Origin: Candidatus Rubrivivax defluviihabitans
Lineage (GTDB): Bacteria > Pseudomonadota > Gammaproteobacteria > Burkholderiales > Burkholderiaceae_C
Length of the DNA stretch: 64,000 bases
NCBI GenBank assembly: GCA_016709385.1
Contig: JADJMW010000007.1
Coordinates: 62,001 to 126,000, forward strand
Direction of reading: 5' to 3'
The notes under the pieces are model-generated. The model worked only from the letters and a program-made list of their open reading frames with translations, was not told where the DNA came from and ran no database searches. This document shows, piece after piece, positions 34,008 through 41,805 of this stretch (positions are counted from its first letter, which is position 1; the number at the start of each line of letters is the position of its first letter). A program made the translations under genes and the position numbers.

Positions 34008-34979
34008 GTGACCCATCCGCCTTCGCCCGCCGTCATGTTCTCGCGCCTGATGGCCAAGGCGCGCCTGCGGCACCTGCAACTGCTGGTCGCGGTGGCCGAT
34101 CAAGGCAACCTCAAGCACGCCGCCGAGGAAGTGGGGCTCAGCCAACCGGCGGCGACCCAGGCCATCGCCGAACTGGAGCAACTGCTCGAACTGAGGCTGT
34201 TCGAGCGCCACTCCAAAGGCATGCGTCTGGCCGCGGCTGGCTCGATCCTGATCCCGGTCATTCGCAACATGCTGGAGGCGCTGCAGGCCGCGACGCAGGC
34301 GCTGGCCACGCTGCAGGAAGGCGCGAGCGGCCTGCTCCGGGTCGGCGTGATCACGGCGGTCGCTTCGGCCGTGCTGGGTGAGCGCGTGCTGCGTTTCTGT
34401 GCCCGCCACCCGGACATGCGGGTGGAGATCATCGAGGACGCCGCCGAACACCTGGTGCAGGAACTGTTGTCCGGCAGCCTGAACCTGGTGCTGGGCCGGC
34501 GTCCGCAACCCTTGCCCGCGAAGCTGCGCTTCGAGGCCCTGCGACCCGACGAAGCCATCGTCATCGCCGGCCCGCTACACCCGCTGGTCGGGCGCCGGGG
34601 ACTGAGGCTCGAAGATCTCGGCGGCTACGCCTGGATGCGCGCGGCGCCTGGCGTGTGGACGCGCGAGATCTTCGACGCGCTGTTCGAGGACGCTGGCATG
34701 CGTCCGCGCCTGCACCAGGTGTCGCTCGCCTCGCTGGGACCCTTGCCGGAGATCCTGAGCGACAACCAGACCATCGCGATGGTCCCTGCCGGCATCGGTC
34801 GTTCACTGGTTCGGTGGAACCTGGCGGTGAGGTTGGACGCGCACCTGGGCACACCTCGCGGCGAGATCGGCGTGTTGTGTGCGGCCGAATCGATGGAAGA
34901 CCCGATCTGCCTGGAGTTCATGGCTGCCCTGCGCGCGGAGTCCGAGGGCGAACCTGTCCTGAGCCGCGTCATGCGGTGA
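34008..34979 (+). CDS. LysR-family transcriptional regulator
   Basis: 323 residues from GTG 34008 (an ATG at 34035 is an alternative start). The N-terminal winged helix reads LRHLQLLVAVADQGNLKHAA, then VGLSQPAATQAIAELEQLLE, followed by the effector domain (LLRVGVITAVASAVLGERVL onward). Related LysR proteins act on aromatic-acid genes (GbpR/PcaQ-like family, from memory). It is divergent from the flavoprotein-cytochrome operon and is its probable regulator. The end lies 24 bases from the convergent marR gene end. Confidence 0.9.
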   Translation: MTHPPSPAVMFSRLMAKARLRHLQLLVAVADQGNLKHAAEEVGLSQPAATQAIAELEQLLELRLFERHSKGMRLAAAGSILIPVIRNMLEALQAATQALATLQEGASGLLRVGVITAVASAVLGERVLRFCARHPDMRVEIIEDAAEHLVQELLSGSLNLVLGRRPQPLPAKLRFEALRPDEAIVIAGPLHPLVGRRGLRLEDLGGYAWMRAAPGVWTREIFDALFEDAGMRPRLHQVSLASLGPLPEILSDNQTIAMVPAGIGRSLVRWNLAVRLDAHLGTPRGEIGVLCAAESMEDPICLEFMAALRAESEGEPVLSRVMR

Positions 34980-35003
34980 GCCGGGTCTGACCCACACGAG
35001 AAA

Positions 35004-35522
35004 TCACCGAGCCGACGTCTTCCCTGCTGAGGACCGGCGCCGGCGCGACAGTGGAGCCGCGTCGGCTTCGGCCTCGGTGACGTCGGCGGGCGCGCTGCCG
35101 AGTGGCCGAAGCAGCGCGTCGAGCACGTCGTAGGCCCGCTGCAAGGTTTCGACCCCCACCTTCTTCTCGATGCTGGCATAACGCTCTTCGATCATCGGAA
35201 TCATGCGGCGCCCGAGCTGGCGGCTGCGTGCGGTGACGGAGACGCGGACTCGGCGCTGGTCGTCGGCCATCCGCTCGCGGTCGACGAGGCCGGCCTCCTC
35301 CATTCGCAGCAGCACGCCGACGATGCTGGGGCTGGATATCTGGCACAGCTCGCACAACTGGCGTGGTTCCAGCGGCCCGTGCGTCAGCAGCGCCCGGATG
35401 ATCCGCCATTGCTGTTCCGTCACGCCGTTCTCGTTCAGGATGGGCCGGAACTGCGCCATCAGCGCTTCGCGCGCCTGCAGCATCAGCTGCGGCAGATTGC
35501 GGTGACGCAATGGGGTCGACAT
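35004..35522 (-). CDS. hpaR: MarR-family regulator, HpaR-like
   Basis: 172 residues from ATG 35522, preceded by GAGGAAAG. The core LMLQAREALMAQFRPILNEN, then GVTEQQWRIIRALL and ISSPSIVGVLLRMEEAGLVD, is the HpaR pattern known from the homoprotocatechuate operon of E. coli. The C-terminal ~25 residues are a basic, low-complexity tail. HpaR represses the hpa meta-cleavage operon until the aromatic substrate is bound; here it is divergent from the TRAP/hpa genes across a 279-base gap. Confidence 0.88.
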   Translation of the reverse strand: MSTPLRHRNLPQLMLQAREALMAQFRPILNENGVTEQQWRIIRALLTHGPLEPRQLCELCQISSPSIVGVLLRMEEAGLVDRERMADDQRRVRVSVTARSRQLGRRMIPMIEERYASIEKKVGVETLQRAYDVLDALLRPLGSAPADVTEAEADAAPLSRRRRSSAGKTSAR

Positions 35523-35579
35523 GCTCTTTCCTCGCTGGTGTTTCGATCGGCTCTGGCGGGCGTCAATGACGTCTTGGCT

Positions 35580-35593
35580 CACATCATAGTGAA
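35580..35593. promoter_or_regulatory. Possible HpaR operator near its own promoter
   Basis: TCACATCATAGTGA starting at 35580 is a short dyad (TCAC / GTGA around a 6-nt centre). A similar word, ACATCACAGTAAA, lies at 35706-35718 in the promoter of the TRAP/hpa operon. The pair may be two operator copies for the divergently encoded MarR protein. Based only on similarity of the two words. Confidence 0.4.
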
Positions 35594-35694
35594 CTTGCGT
35601 CGCGCAGCGATTCATCGACCAGGCGCTGCCGAGCGGCGGCTGGAACGCCATCCAGCCTCAGGGTAACTCCTGAGTTCGCAGTCACTACCGACAC

Positions 35695-35737
35695 TTGACT
35701 TACTAACATCACAGTAAAATAATCACGCACATGTTAG
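35695..35737 (+). promoter_or_regulatory. Promoter with overlapping operator for the TRAP/hpa operon
   Basis: A -35 TTGACT (35695-35700) and a -10 AATAAT (35718-35723) are spaced by 17 bases. An inverted repeat, CTAACAT at 35703-35709 and ATGTTAG at 35731-35737, brackets the -10 element, as expected for repression by a MarR dimer. The first gene starts 65 bases downstream of the repeat. Confidence 0.65.
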
Positions 35738-35801
35738 CAAGACAGCGGCTCGAGATGACAAGCCGGTCGCCAACCCAGATCCATTCACGGAGACAAACCC
35801 C

Positions 35802-36842
35802 ATGCCGACTTCCCGCACCCATGTCAGCCGCCTCGTCTGTGCTGCCCTCACCCTGGCTTCGTCCAGCCTGTACGCGCAGGCGGTGACGCTCAAGGTTTCG
35901 CACTTCCTGCCGCCGAACTCCAACTACCAGAAGGGCGTGCTGGAACCGTGGTGCGACCGGCTCGCCAAGGACTCCGCCGGCCAGCTGAAGTGCCAGATCT
36001 ACCCCGCGATGCAGCTCGGCGGCACGCCGCCCCAGTTGGCCGACCAGGTGAAGAACGCCGTGGCCGACATCGTGATGACCTCGCCCAGCTATTCCTCCGG
36101 CCGCTTCCCGTACACCGAGGCGCTGGAACAGCCGTTCACGCTGCCGCCCGGCGGCCTGGCCGGCAGCAAGGCGATGTGGGAGTACAGCCAGAAGTACGCC
36201 ACCAAGGACTACGCCGACTTCAAGCTGCTGGCCATGTTCACGGGCAGCGGCATCATCATGAGCACGTCCAGCAAGCCGATCCTGACCGTCGAAGGCTTCA
36301 AGGGCGTGAAGCTGCGCAGCCCCTCGCGCAGTGCGGCCAAGTTGCTCACCGCGCTCGGCGGTGCGCCGGTCAACATGCCGCCGGCGCAGATCACGGAAGC
36401 GGTCGCCAAGGGTGTGGTCGACGGTGCCATGGCGACCTGGGAGCTGGTGCCCGCGGTCAAGCTGCAGGAAGTGACGAAGTACCACATGCAGGGCCCGGCC
36501 GACCAGGCGGCCTTCACCCAGAACCCGCTGGTGATGCTGATGAACAAGGCCCGGTACGACGGCCTGCCGCCCGAGCTGAAGGCCGTGCTGGACAAGGCCA
36601 GCGGGCCCGCCCTGGTGGAACTGGCCGGCGCGGCCTGGGACAAGGCCATCGTCGACGGCCGCAGGATCGCCGGCGAAGCCGGCAACAAGACCCTCACCGT
36701 CAAGCCCGAGGACTACGAGGCGATGCGCAAGATGTCGGCTGCGGTCGAGGTGGAGTGGGCCAGGGACGTGGCGGCGAAGGGGCTGGATGGGGCGATGCTG
36801 GTCAAGGAGGTCCGGGCCCTGGGTGCCAAGTACATGAAGTGA
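35802..36842 (+). CDS. TRAP transporter substrate-binding protein (DctP type)
   Basis: 346 residues. A Sec signal (LVCAALTLASSSLYAQA) ends near residue 25-27. The mature protein has the DctP fold, with the conserved ligand-binding Arg in GVKLRSPSRSAAKLLTALGG and the following PVNMPPAQITEAVAKGVVDG. It delivers organic acids to the DctQM membrane complex. First gene of the operon; the aromatic genes downstream make an arylacetate the likely ligand (inference). Confidence 0.92.
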   Translation: MPTSRTHVSRLVCAALTLASSSLYAQAVTLKVSHFLPPNSNYQKGVLEPWCDRLAKDSAGQLKCQIYPAMQLGGTPPQLADQVKNAVADIVMTSPSYSSGRFPYTEALEQPFTLPPGGLAGSKAMWEYSQKYATKDYADFKLLAMFTGSGIIMSTSSKPILTVEGFKGVKLRSPSRSAAKLLTALGGAPVNMPPAQITEAVAKGVVDGAMATWELVPAVKLQEVTKYHMQGPADQAAFTQNPLVMLMNKARYDGLPPELKAVLDKASGPALVELAGAAWDKAIVDGRRIAGEAGNKTLTVKPEDYEAMRKMSAAVEVEWARDVAAKGLDGAMLVKEVRALGAKYMK

Positions 36843-36872
36843 TCCGCTGCCACCACCCCAGGGGTTCACACC

Positions 36873-37412
36873 ATGGCTGAAGTCATCGAACGCGAGGGCG
36901 CCGCCGCACAGGTGTCCCGGCGGGGGGTCGGACGGCTGCTCGATCGCCTGGCGACGGGGTTCACGATGCTGGGCGGGCTGACCTTCTGCGTACTGATCGT
37001 GATGTCGATCGTCTCCATCGTCGGGCGCAAGCTGTTCGCAGCCCCGGTGCAGGGTGATGTCGAGCTGATGCAGATGGGCGCCGCCGTCGGGGCGGCCGCC
37101 TTCCTGCCGCTGTGCGAGCTGTACGACCACAACGTCAAGGTCGACGCCCTGACCGGCTGGATGAGCGACCGCGGCCGGGCGGTGCTCGACTCGGCGGCAC
37201 ATGGGCTGCTGACCGTGGCCGCCGTGCTCATCAGCTGGCGCACCGCGCTGGCCGCGGTCGACGGCCACTCGTCGGGCGAGGTGTCGACCTTGCTTTCCGT
37301 GCCGATGTGGCAGCCGGTGGCGCTGCTGGTGCCGAGCTTCGTGCTGCTGGCGCTGTGCGGGCTGTACCGCACGGGCGGGGCGCTGCGCAAGGCGCTGGGG
37401 AGCGCCTCGTGA
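36873..37412 (+). CDS. TRAP transporter small permease (DctQ type)
   Basis: 179 residues with four predicted membrane helices (for example MLGGLTFCVLIVMSIVSIVG at about 32-51) and the DctQ-type GDVELMQMGAAVGAAAFLPL. Starts 30 bases after the DctP gene. Its stop overlaps the GTG of the large permease, giving translational coupling. Confidence 0.9.
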   Translation: MAEVIEREGAAAQVSRRGVGRLLDRLATGFTMLGGLTFCVLIVMSIVSIVGRKLFAAPVQGDVELMQMGAAVGAAAFLPLCELYDHNVKVDALTGWMSDRGRAVLDSAAHGLLTVAAVLISWRTALAAVDGHSSGEVSTLLSVPMWQPVALLVPSFVLLALCGLYRTGGALRKALGSAS

Positions 37413-38773
37413 GCGGACTGGGTGGCATGAGCGGCCTGGGTGGCATGAGTGGCATGGCGATAGGCCTGACGATCTTCGCCTGCCTGATGTTCATGCTGGT
37501 CTTGCGCATCCATGTCGGTATCGGCATGTTCTTCGCAGGCGCGGCGGCGTTCCTGGCCATCAACCACGGTGATGCCAACGCGCTGCTGTTCACGCTGAAC
37601 AATCTCGCCTATGCCCGCTTGTCCAATTACGACCTGGCGGTCATTCCGCTGTTCATGCTGATGGGCCAGTTCGCCACCAACGGCGGGCTGTCCACGTCCT
37701 TGTTCCGCTTCGCCGCGGCCTGCATCGGCCACTTCCGCGGCGGGCTGGCGATGGCCGCCACGGGCGCCTGCGCGGGCTTCGGCGCCATCTGCGGCTCGTC
37801 GCTGGCCACGGCGGCGACGATGGGCCAGGTGGCGTTGCCCGAGTTGCGCAGGCACGGCTACTCCGGGCGGCTGGCCACCGGCACGCTGGCCGCTGCAGGC
37901 ACGCTGGGCATCCTGATCCCGCCGTCGGTGCCGCTGGTCATCTACGCCGTGTTGACGCAGGAGTCGATCGGCAAGCTCTTCGTTGCCGCGGTGATCCCGG
38001 GCCTCATCGCGACGCTGGGCTACATGATCGTGATCCGCCTGTCCGTCACCTTCGACCCCGCCTGCGGGCCGGCCGGCGACAGGGCGAGCTGGTCACAGCG
38101 CATGGCTTCGCTGGTCGAGGTGCTGCCGGTGGTCGGCGTGTTCCTGGTCGTGATCGTCGGCATCTACGGCGGCTGGGCCAACCCGACCGAGGCGGCGTCG
38201 ATAGGCGCGGCCGCCTGCGGACTGCTCGCCTTCGTGCGCGGCGGCATGCGCTGGCCGGGGCTGCGTGCCAGCATCATCGGCACCGGCCACGCCACGGCGA
38301 TGATCTACATGGTGCTGCTCGGTGCCGACGTGCTCAACGCCGGCCTGGCCATCACGCAACTGCCTGGGGAACTGGCGAACTGGGTCAAGGACAGTGGCTT
38401 GGCACCAATGCTGGTGATGGCGGCGATCCTCGTCATCTACGTGCTGCTCGGCTGCGTGATGGACTCGCTGGCGATGATCCTGCTCACGATCCCGATCTTC
38501 TACCCGGTCGTGATGGGCCTCGACTTCTACGGGATGCCGGCAGTGGACAAGTCGATCTGGTTCGGCATCCTGGCGTTGATGGTGGTCGAGATCGGCCTCG
38601 TGCACCCGCCGCTGGGCATGAACCTGTTCATCATCCAGAAACTCGCCAAGGACACGCCATACATGGAAACCGCCAAGGGCGTGATGCCCTTCCTGGCCTC
38701 GGACCTGTTGCGCATCGTGCTGTTGTTGCTGGTGCCCGGCATCTGCCTGTGGCTGGTGCACCTGAACGCCTGA
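37409..38773 (+). CDS. TRAP transporter large permease (DctM type)
   Basis: 454 residues from GTG 37409, overlapping the DctQ stop. About twelve hydrophobic segments and the DctM signatures GFGAICGSSLATAATMGQVA and TLGILIPPSVPLVIYAVL are present, and near the C-terminus IGLVHPPLGMNLFII. The first 15 residues hold a small duplication (GLGGMSGLGGMSGM) before the first helix. It is the sodium-coupled channel subunit of the importer. Confidence 0.92.
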   Translation: MSGLGGMSGLGGMSGMAIGLTIFACLMFMLVLRIHVGIGMFFAGAAAFLAINHGDANALLFTLNNLAYARLSNYDLAVIPLFMLMGQFATNGGLSTSLFRFAAACIGHFRGGLAMAATGACAGFGAICGSSLATAATMGQVALPELRRHGYSGRLATGTLAAAGTLGILIPPSVPLVIYAVLTQESIGKLFVAAVIPGLIATLGYMIVIRLSVTFDPACGPAGDRASWSQRMASLVEVLPVVGVFLVVIVGIYGGWANPTEAASIGAAACGLLAFVRGGMRWPGLRASIIGTGHATAMIYMVLLGADVLNAGLAITQLPGELANWVKDSGLAPMLVMAAILVIYVLLGCVMDSLAMILLTIPIFYPVVMGLDFYGMPAVDKSIWFGILALMVVEIGLVHPPLGMNLFIIQKLAKDTPYMETAKGVMPFLASDLLRIVLLLLVPGICLWLVHLNA

Positions 38774-38795
38774 GCGCGGGAACGGAGGACTCGCG

Positions 38796-39566
38796 ATGAT
38801 CTTCATGCTGGAACAGGCGCTGGCGCACCCGCAGGGCGAGCCGCTGGCCACCGAGCGGTCGGTCGACCACTGGCAGGCGCTGGCGGCGACGCCCGGCGAA
38901 GGAGCAGCCTTCCTTCCACCCACCCGCGGCACGGTCTACGGCACGCTGCTGAACCATCTCGACGCGCTGGCCGCATTGGGCGACCAGGTCCATGCCGCAC
39001 CCTACAAGGCGCCGCCCAGGGCTCCCATCCTCTACATCAAGCCGCGCAACACGGTCGTCGGCCACCGCGTCCCGGTGGTCGTGCCTGCCGACGCCGCCGA
39101 ACTGGAGATGGGCGCCACGCTGGGCGTCGTGATCGGGCGCACGGCCTCGAGGGTTGCCGAATCCGAGGCGCTGGCCTGCGTGGCCGGCTACACCGTGGTC
39201 AACGACATCAGCGTGCCGCACGCTTCGGTCTACCGGCCGTCGATGCGCTTCAAGTGCCGCGACGGCTTCTGCCCGATGGGCCCGGCGATCGTCGCGCGCA
39301 AGGGGGTGGCCGACCCCGACGCCCTGGTCATCAGCGTCACGATCGATGGCCAGACGGTACAACGCAGCAGCACCGCCGGCCTCGTGCGACCGGTTGCACG
39401 ACTGATCGCCGACGTGACCGAGTTCATGACGCTGTTCCCCGGCGACGTGCTGACGGTCGGCGTGGCCGCCGGTGCGCCGCGCGCCCGGGCCGGCCAGACG
39501 GTGACGATCACGATCCACGGCGTCGGCCGGCTCGAGAACACGCTGGTCACGGAGGATTCAAAGTGA
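38796..39566 (+). CDS. hpaG1: HpaG1-like decarboxylase/isomerase (FAH family)
   Basis: 256 residues of the fumarylacetoacetase fold. ILYIKPRNTVVGH and ELEMGATLGVVIG (metal-binding Glu residues), then GYTVVNDISVPHASVYRP, are characteristic of the N-terminal half of HpaG, the OPET decarboxylase/HHDD isomerase of homoprotocatechuate breakdown. In E. coli both halves are fused; here they are two genes. ACGGAGGA precedes the ATG. The stop overlaps the start of hpaG2. Confidence 0.88.
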   Translation: MIFMLEQALAHPQGEPLATERSVDHWQALAATPGEGAAFLPPTRGTVYGTLLNHLDALAALGDQVHAAPYKAPPRAPILYIKPRNTVVGHRVPVVVPADAAELEMGATLGVVIGRTASRVAESEALACVAGYTVVNDISVPHASVYRPSMRFKCRDGFCPMGPAIVARKGVADPDALVISVTIDGQTVQRSSTAGLVRPVARLIADVTEFMTLFPGDVLTVGVAAGAPRARAGQTVTITIHGVGRLENTLVTEDSK

Positions 39567-40330
39567 AGCGCGCCAGAGTCGCCTACAGCGGCGCGATCCA
39601 CGACGCCACCGAGCATCCGGCCGGGCTTCGGCTGGCCGACGGCCGTGTGCTGGCCGAAGACGCGGTGGTCTGGCTGCCGCCGTTCGAGGTCGGCACCGTC
39701 ATCGCACTGGGCCTGAACTACGCCGACCACGTGAAGGAGCTGTCGAAGGAACTGACGGTCACGGCCAAGGACGAGCCGCTGGCGTTCCTGAAGAGCCCGG
39801 GCGCGCTGATCGGCCACCGCGGGCAGACGCGCCGGCCCGCGGACGTGACCTTCATGCACTACGAGTGCGAACTCGCGGTGGTCATCGGGCGCACGGCGAA
39901 GAACGTGAAGCGAGAAGACGCGATGCAGGTGGTGGCCGGCTACACGGTCGCGAACGACTACGCGATCCGCGACTACCTCGAGAACTACTACCGTCCGAAC
40001 CTGCGTGTGAAGAACCGCGACACCTGCACCGTGCTCGGCCCGTGGCTCGTCGATGCGGTCGACGTGCCCGACCCGCACGACCTGGCGCTGCGCACGCTCG
40101 TCAACGGCCAGGTCACGCAGCAGGGCAACACCAGCGACATGGTCGCCGACATCCCGGCACTGATCGAGTACCTCAGCTCGTTCATGACGCTCGGCGCCGG
40201 CGACGTGATCCTGACCGGCACGCCCGACGGCGTGGTCAACGTGAACGCCGGTGACGAGGTGATCACCGAGATCGACGGCATCGGGCGCCTCGTCAATACC
40301 ATCGTCGGCGACACCCTGTTCGGCCGCTGA
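39563..40330 (+). CDS. hpaG2: HpaG2-like decarboxylase/isomerase (FAH family)
   Basis: 255 residues from GTG 39563 (GTGA overlap). ALGLNYADHVKELSKEL, the metal-ligand segment MHYECELAVVIGRTAKNV and the closing SFMTLGAGDVILTGTPDGV are typical of the HpaG C-terminal half. With hpaG1 it would decarboxylate 5-oxo-pent-3-ene-1,2,5-tricarboxylate and isomerise the product to the HpaH substrate. Alternative names in other genomes (HpcE, HomoPCA isomerase) describe the same step. Confidence 0.88.
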   Translation: MKRARVAYSGAIHDATEHPAGLRLADGRVLAEDAVVWLPPFEVGTVIALGLNYADHVKELSKELTVTAKDEPLAFLKSPGALIGHRGQTRRPADVTFMHYECELAVVIGRTAKNVKREDAMQVVAGYTVANDYAIRDYLENYYRPNLRVKNRDTCTVLGPWLVDAVDVPDPHDLALRTLVNGQVTQQGNTSDMVADIPALIEYLSSFMTLGAGDVILTGTPDGVVNVNAGDEVITEIDGIGRLVNTIVGDTLFGR

Positions 40331-40347
40331 ACCCCAAGGACAAGACC

Positions 40348-41805
40348 ATGCGAATTCATCACCTCATCGATGGCAAGGCGGTCGAAGGCCACGACACCTT
40401 CGAGACCGTCGACCCGGCGACACAGGACGTGTTGGCCGAGGTCGCGGCGGGAACGGCGGCCGAAGTCAGCCTGGCGGTGGCCGCGGCCAAGGCGGCCTTT
40501 CCGGCCTGGGCCGCACGTCCGGCCACCGAGCGCGCCGCGCTGATGCGCAAGCTCGGCGACCTGATCACGCGACACGTGCCCGAGCTGTCCGAGACCGAAA
40601 CGCGCGACTGCGGTCAGGTGATCTCGCAGACGCGCAAGAACCTGGTGCCGCGCGCGGCCGACAACTTCCACTACTTTGCCGAGATGTGCACCCGGGTCGA
40701 CGGCCACACCTACCCGACGCCGACGCACCTGAACTACACGCTGTTCCACCCGGTCGGCGTGTGCGCGCTGATCAGCCCGTGGAACGTGCCGTTCATGACC
40801 GGCACCTGGAAGATCGCGCCCTGCCTGGCCTTCGGCAATACCGCGGTGCTGAAGATGAGCGAGCTCTCGCCGCTTTCGATCTCGCGCTTCGGCGAACTCG
40901 CCACCGAGGCCGGCCTGCCGCCGGGGGTGCTCAATATCGTGCACGGCTTCGGCAAGGACGCGGGTGAGCCGCTGTGTGCCCACCCCGACGTACGTGCGAT
41001 TTCGTTCACCGGGTCCACGGCCACCGGCAACCGCATCGTGCAGTCCGCCGGGCTGAAGAAATTCAGCATGGAACTGGGCGGCAAGAGCCCGTTCGTGATC
41101 TTCGACGACGCCGACATGGCGCGCGCGCTCGATGCGGCCATCTTCATGATCTTCAGCAACAACGGTGAACGCTGCACGGCCGGCTCACGCATCCTGGTGC
41201 AGAAGTCGATCTATGCCGAGTTCGCACAGAAGTTCGCCGAGCGCGCCCGGCGCATCACCGTCGGCGACCCGATGAACGAGAAAACCATCGTCGGGCCGAT
41301 GATCAGCCAAGCCCACCTGGCCAAGGTGCGCGGCTACATCGAGCTCGGGCCCAAGGAAGGCGCGACGATGCTCTGCGGCGGCGTCGACGCACCCGACCTG
41401 CCGGCGGCCATGCGCCGTGGCAATTTCGTCAAGCCGACGGTCTTCGCCGACGTCGACAACCGCATGCGCATCGCGCAGGAAGAGATCTTCGGCCCGGTAG
41501 CCTGCCTGATCCCTTTCGACGACGAGGCCGACGCTATCCGCCTGGCCAACGACATCGCCTACGGCCTGAGCAGCTATGTGTGGACCGAGAACCTGGGTCG
41601 AGCCCACCGCGTGGCCGCCGCCATCGAGGCCGGCATGTGCTTCGTCAACAGCCAGAACGTGCGCGACCTGCGCCAGCCCTTCGGCGGCACCAAGGCCAGC
41701 GGCACCGGCCGCGAAGGCGGCACCTGGAGCTACGAGGTCTTCCTCGAGCCGAAGAACGTGGCGGTATCGCTGGGCTCGCACCACATTCCTCATTGGGGAC
41801 TCTGA
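40348..41805 (+). CDS. hpaE: 5-Carboxymethyl-2-hydroxymuconate semialdehyde dehydrogenase
   Basis: 485 residues, aldehyde dehydrogenase superfamily. Catalytic Cys276 (NGERCTAGSR) and Glu242 (MELGGKSP) and the NAD-binding FTGSTATGNRIV are in place. The sequence start (MRIHHLIDGKAVEG) and the operon position identify it as HpaE, which oxidises the ring-cleavage product of homoprotocatechuate. Its stop overlaps the next start (TGATG). Confidence 0.93.
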   Translation: MRIHHLIDGKAVEGHDTFETVDPATQDVLAEVAAGTAAEVSLAVAAAKAAFPAWAARPATERAALMRKLGDLITRHVPELSETETRDCGQVISQTRKNLVPRAADNFHYFAEMCTRVDGHTYPTPTHLNYTLFHPVGVCALISPWNVPFMTGTWKIAPCLAFGNTAVLKMSELSPLSISRFGELATEAGLPPGVLNIVHGFGKDAGEPLCAHPDVRAISFTGSTATGNRIVQSAGLKKFSMELGGKSPFVIFDDADMARALDAAIFMIFSNNGERCTAGSRILVQKSIYAEFAQKFAERARRITVGDPMNEKTIVGPMISQAHLAKVRGYIELGPKEGATMLCGGVDAPDLPAAMRRGNFVKPTVFADVDNRMRIAQEEIFGPVACLIPFDDEADAIRLANDIAYGLSSYVWTENLGRAHRVAAAIEAGMCFVNSQNVRDLRQPFGGTKASGTGREGGTWSYEVFLEPKNVAVSLGSHHIPHWGL

